DNA of 64,000 bases from Achromobacter pestifer (GTDB lineage Bacteria; Pseudomonadota; Gammaproteobacteria; Burkholderiales; Burkholderiaceae_B). Below, piece by piece: positions 61,452-64,000 of this stretch (position 1 is the stretch's first letter; each line of letters opens with the position of its first letter). The notes beneath the pieces are model-generated. The model made no database searches, was not told the DNA's origin, and was given only the letters and a program-made list of their open reading frames with translations. Location of the stretch: assembly GCF_013267355.1 (NCBI RefSeq), contig NZ_CP053985.1, positions 4,154,001 through 4,218,000 on the forward strand. Direction: 5' to 3'. A program made the translations under genes and the position numbers.

Positions 61452-61694
61452 CGATGAACCTCCGCATGGAGCCCGCCAGCCGGCAGCGCGGCGTGCGCGG
61501 GCGGTGATCGCCAGCACAACATTATGGCAAGCAGCCGTTTCGAACCCGTGTAAGCGCGGTATGGAGTCGTTTCAGACTGTGCATCTTTTTTTCTTGCGGG
61601 CTTGGCGGCCAGCAAGGCGGCCGCGCAGGAACTATGATGGAGGCTGTGGGGCGCTCCTGCCCCAATGCATTGCCCCTTATTCCTGGAGATCTAC

Positions 61695-62198
61695 ATGACG
61701 ATCAAAGTCGGCGACCGCGTGCCGGATGGCACCCTGACCGAATTCATCGAAACCGAATCCGCCGGCTGCTCGCTGGGCCCCAACGCGTTCCAGGTCGCCG
61801 ACCTGACCCGCGGCAAGACCATCGCGTTGTTCGCCCTGCCGGGCGCCTTCACGCCCACCTGCTCGGCCAAGCATCTGCCGGGCTACGTGGAGCAGGCCGC
61901 GGCCCTGAAGGCCAAGGGCGTCGATGAAATCTGGTGCGTGTCCGTCAACGACGCGTTCGTCATGGGCGCCTGGGGCCGCGAGCAGAAGACGGAAGGCAAG
62001 GTCCGCATGCTGGCCGACGGTTCCGCCCTGTGGACCAAGGAACTGGGCCTGGAGCTGGACCTGATCCAGCGCGGCATGGGCGTGCGCTCGCAGCGCTACT
62101 CTGCCCTGATCGTTGACGGCGTGGTCAAGCAGCTGAACGTCGAAGGCCCCGGCAAGTTCGAAGTCAGCGACGCCGCCACGATGCTGTCGCAAGTCTGA
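61695..62198 (+). CDS. Peroxiredoxin, Prx5-type (AhpE/hybrid family)
   Basis: 167 aa from ATG 61695 (GGAG 7 nt before). Reduces peroxides with Cys56 in PGAFTPTCS; Thr53 and the conserved Arg in GMGVRSQRYSALIVDG complete the site. A second cysteine (CVSVND, about 80) may be the resolving residue. No glutaredoxin domain is fused. TATGAT at 61633-61638 may be its -10 element, without a good -35. Confidence 0.93.
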   Translation: MTIKVGDRVPDGTLTEFIETESAGCSLGPNAFQVADLTRGKTIALFALPGAFTPTCSAKHLPGYVEQAAALKAKGVDEIWCVSVNDAFVMGAWGREQKTEGKVRMLADGSALWTKELGLELDLIQRGMGVRSQRYSALIVDGVVKQLNVEGPGKFEVSDAATMLSQV

Positions 62199-62284
62199 TC
62201 CCACGTAGTTCCTGTTTTACCGCTTAGCGCAGCGGGCCGCTCCGACGGCCTGTTGCGCTGCCGCCAGCAGCGGTTGCCGACGCC

Positions 62285-63670
62285 ATGCTCGCCACCATCT
62301 CCTCCTTCTCGTCCCTTTACTTCGCGACCTTGCTGATGCTTATCGGCACGGGTCTGTTCAACACCTACATGGGGCTCCGGCTGACAGCGCAGTCTGTCAG
62401 CGAGGTGTGGATCGGCGCCTTGATCGCCGGCTACTACCTGGGCCTGGTGTGCGGCGCCCGCCTTGGGCACAAACTCATCATCCGCGTCGGCCATATCCGG
62501 GCGTTCGTCGCCTGTGCGGCCGTGGCTACCAGCATGATCCTGGCCCAGACGCTGGTCGACTCCATGCCGTTGTGGCTGGTGTTCCGCGTCATTTCGGGCA
62601 TCGTGATGGTGACCGAATTCATGGTCATCGAGAGCTGGCTCAACGAGCAGACCGAAAACCACCAGCGCGGGCGTGTCTTCTCCGTCTACATGGTCGTGTC
62701 CGGCCTGGGCACCGTGCTGGGGCAATTGGCCCTGACCGCCTATGCCACGCTGGATCTGCGGCCGCTGACCCTGGTGGCCATGTGCCTGGTGCTGTGCCTG
62801 GTGCCGATTGCGGTCACCGCCCGTTCGCACCCGCCCACGCCGCTGCCGGCGCCGCTGGACATACGTTTCTTCATGCGGCGCGTGCCGCTGTCGATGACGG
62901 TGCTGTTCGTGGCGGGCAATCTTTCCGGGGCCTTCTACGGGCTGGCGGCCGTCTACGGCGCCAAGCATGGTTTGTCCACCTCGCAGGCGGCCATTTTCGT
63001 GGCTGCCGCGGTGACTGCCGGCCTGTTGTCACAGTGGCCCATGGGCTGGCTATCCGACCGCATCAACCGCGCCGGGCTGATCCGCTTCAACGCGCTCTTG
63101 CTGGTGGTGCTGCCGGTGGTCATGTGGGGCTGGATCGTGCTGCCGTACTGGGCGCTGGTGGCCATGTCCTGTGTCTTCGGCGTGCTGCAATTCACGCTGT
63201 ATCCGCTGGGCGCGGCCTTCGCCAACGATCACGTCGAGTCCGAGCGCCGGGTCAGCCTGTCGGCCGTGCTGCTCATGACCTACGGGGTCGGGGCCTGCAT
63301 CGGTCCGATGATTGCCGGGATACTGATGTCGCTGGCCGGCCCCAGCATGTACTACGTCTTCATATCCGCCTGCGCCTTGATCCTGGTCTGGCAGGTGCGG
63401 CCCACCCGCGTCACCGGCGCGCACCAGGTGGACGAGGCGCCCACGCACTTCGTGCCCATGCCGGACACGCTGCAGAGTTCGCCCGCCGCGGCGGTGCTGG
63501 ACCCACGCGTGGATCCGGCAACCGACATTGCCATGGAAATGGTGCAGCCCGAGGTGGCCCCGGTCGCTGCCGCGGCCGAACCGCCAGCGGCTGATCCTGG
63601 CGCGGCGCCTGCCACGGATGCGGCGGACGATGCGGCAGAGGATCGCCGGCAGGTCCGTACGGGCACCTGA
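62285..63670 (+). CDS. MFS transporter, YcaD-like
   Basis: 461 aa, twelve helices: FNTYMGLRLTAQSVSEVWIGALIAGYYLG, GHKLIIRVGHIRAF, TEFMVIESWLNEQ are typical of the YcaD-type MFS. It ends in an Ala/Pro/Asp-rich cytoplasmic tail of about 75 residues (from about 385), longer than usual. Substrate unknown. Confidence 0.88.
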   Translation: MLATISSFSSLYFATLLMLIGTGLFNTYMGLRLTAQSVSEVWIGALIAGYYLGLVCGARLGHKLIIRVGHIRAFVACAAVATSMILAQTLVDSMPLWLVFRVISGIVMVTEFMVIESWLNEQTENHQRGRVFSVYMVVSGLGTVLGQLALTAYATLDLRPLTLVAMCLVLCLVPIAVTARSHPPTPLPAPLDIRFFMRRVPLSMTVLFVAGNLSGAFYGLAAVYGAKHGLSTSQAAIFVAAAVTAGLLSQWPMGWLSDRINRAGLIRFNALLLVVLPVVMWGWIVLPYWALVAMSCVFGVLQFTLYPLGAAFANDHVESERRVSLSAVLLMTYGVGACIGPMIAGILMSLAGPSMYYVFISACALILVWQVRPTRVTGAHQVDEAPTHFVPMPDTLQSSPAAAVLDPRVDPATDIAMEMVQPEVAPVAAAAEPPAADPGAAPATDAADDAAEDRRQVRTGT

Positions 63671-63688
63671 CGGCCGCATTGGCGTGTC

Positions 63689-64000
63689 TTACCAGGGCGC
63701 CATCAGCGTGATGGCCGCCAGGGCCAGGGCGATGCCCAGCAGGTTCAGACGGGTCAATGGCTCGCGGAAGGCCAGCGCGCCGACCAGCGTGCCCAGGGTG
63801 ATCACGCCCATGTTCATGGACGCGAATACCAGCGCGGGATGTTCGGGCAGCGACTGGTGCGCGCGGATGTAGGTCAGGATGTTGCCGAAGTTCGCCAGCC
63901 CCAGCGCCGCGCCCGCGGCCAGGTGGCGCGGCTGGCAGCGCACCCGGCGCCACAGCAGATAGGCGAGCATCAGCAGGCCGGCGATGACGAAGGCCAGCAG
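63689..64000 (-). CDS. EamA/DMT-family transporter (partial, 5' end outside window)
   Basis: The last 103 residues of a drug/metabolite transporter: AAGAALGLANFGNILTYIRAHQ, VFASMNMGVITLGTLVGALAFREPLTRLNLLGIALALAAI. The FREPL-x4-LLGIALA ending is typical of EamA/SMR-like proteins. The frame is open to the right edge, so the start lies beyond the window. Convergent with the MFS gene. Confidence 0.82.
   Translation of the reverse strand: MLAFVIAGLLMLAYLLWRRVRCQPRHLAAGAALGLANFGNILTYIRAHQSLPEHPALVFASMNMGVITLGTLVGALAFREPLTRLNLLGIALALAAITLMAPW

Overview
The window is a high-GC chromosomal segment that looks like a betaproteobacterium of the Alcaligenaceae (Achromobacter/Bordetella-like). The evidence is the codon use, the urt/urea-amidolyase and fds/moa gene sets, and the abundance of branched-chain-type ABC uptake systems. 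No rRNA, tRNA, phage, transposase or CRISPR array was recognised. Genes are packed in operons with many 4-bp stop/start overlaps.

Region 1 (1-10116) is nitrogen scavenging. The urea ABC importer (urtA, urtB, start of urtC; minus strand) diverges from an ATP-dependent urea degradation operon (allophanate hydrolase, urea carboxylase, GntR/FCD regulator; plus strand). The 367-bp divergent region holds a good sigma-54 -24/-12 promoter for each direction, an NtrC-like dyad between them, and a perfect 12-bp palindrome just after the predicted start of the degradation transcript. Region 2 (10113-12406) is an ECF sigma factor/anti-sigma pair with a small secreted protein and a candidate autoregulated ECF promoter, followed by a GNAT acetyltransferase.

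Region 3 (12514-27382) is the most interesting part. It is a long catabolic island with a complete branched-chain-type ABC importer, two paralogous ferritin-like di-iron proteins (one with a damaged metal site), a formamidase-like hydrolase, an atypical Rid protein, an SDR, an ACAD10/11-type acyl-CoA dehydrogenase coupled to an APH-fold kinase, a HutC-type regulator, and a divergent pair formed by an unrecognised 429-aa protein and an acyl-CoA synthetase. The ligase, SDR, kinase and dehydrogenase resemble the 4-hydroxyacid (levulinate, Lva) logic; the nitrogen-related and di-iron genes suggest an amine- or N-containing substrate that I cannot name.

Region 4 (27405-40178) holds a DUF1501/DUF1800 export pair, an SDR without YxxxK, a sorbosone dehydrogenase-like lipoprotein, two PepSY proteins with a PhoP/PhoQ-like two-component system and a matching direct-repeat operator, two universal stress proteins, glutamate racemase, a LysR regulator next to a split chromate transporter, and a DUF1345 membrane protein. 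A 17-bp x 6 tandem repeat (40210-40311) follows.

Region 5 (40305-55409) starts with a methyltransferase and then carries NAD-dependent formate dehydrogenase (fdsGBA, fdhD, fdsD), an OFA-family transporter, a ModE-like regulator with a palindrome in front of it, and nearly the whole molybdenum cofactor pathway (moaA, mobA, moeA, moaB, moaE, moaD, moaC). The enzyme, its maturation factor, its cofactor pathway and its presumed metal-responsive regulator are together. fdhD carries a C9 homopolymer in its first codons.

Region 6 (55581-64000) has a giant AsmA-like DUF748 protein, an exported dienelactone hydrolase, an ~815-bp hairpin-rich stretch without a convincing gene, a small secreted protein, a peroxiredoxin, an MFS transporter and the end of an EamA transporter. 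Starts were chosen by ribosome-binding site and overlap with the upstream gene; alternatives are stated. Function calls rest on motifs read by eye, not on database searches.
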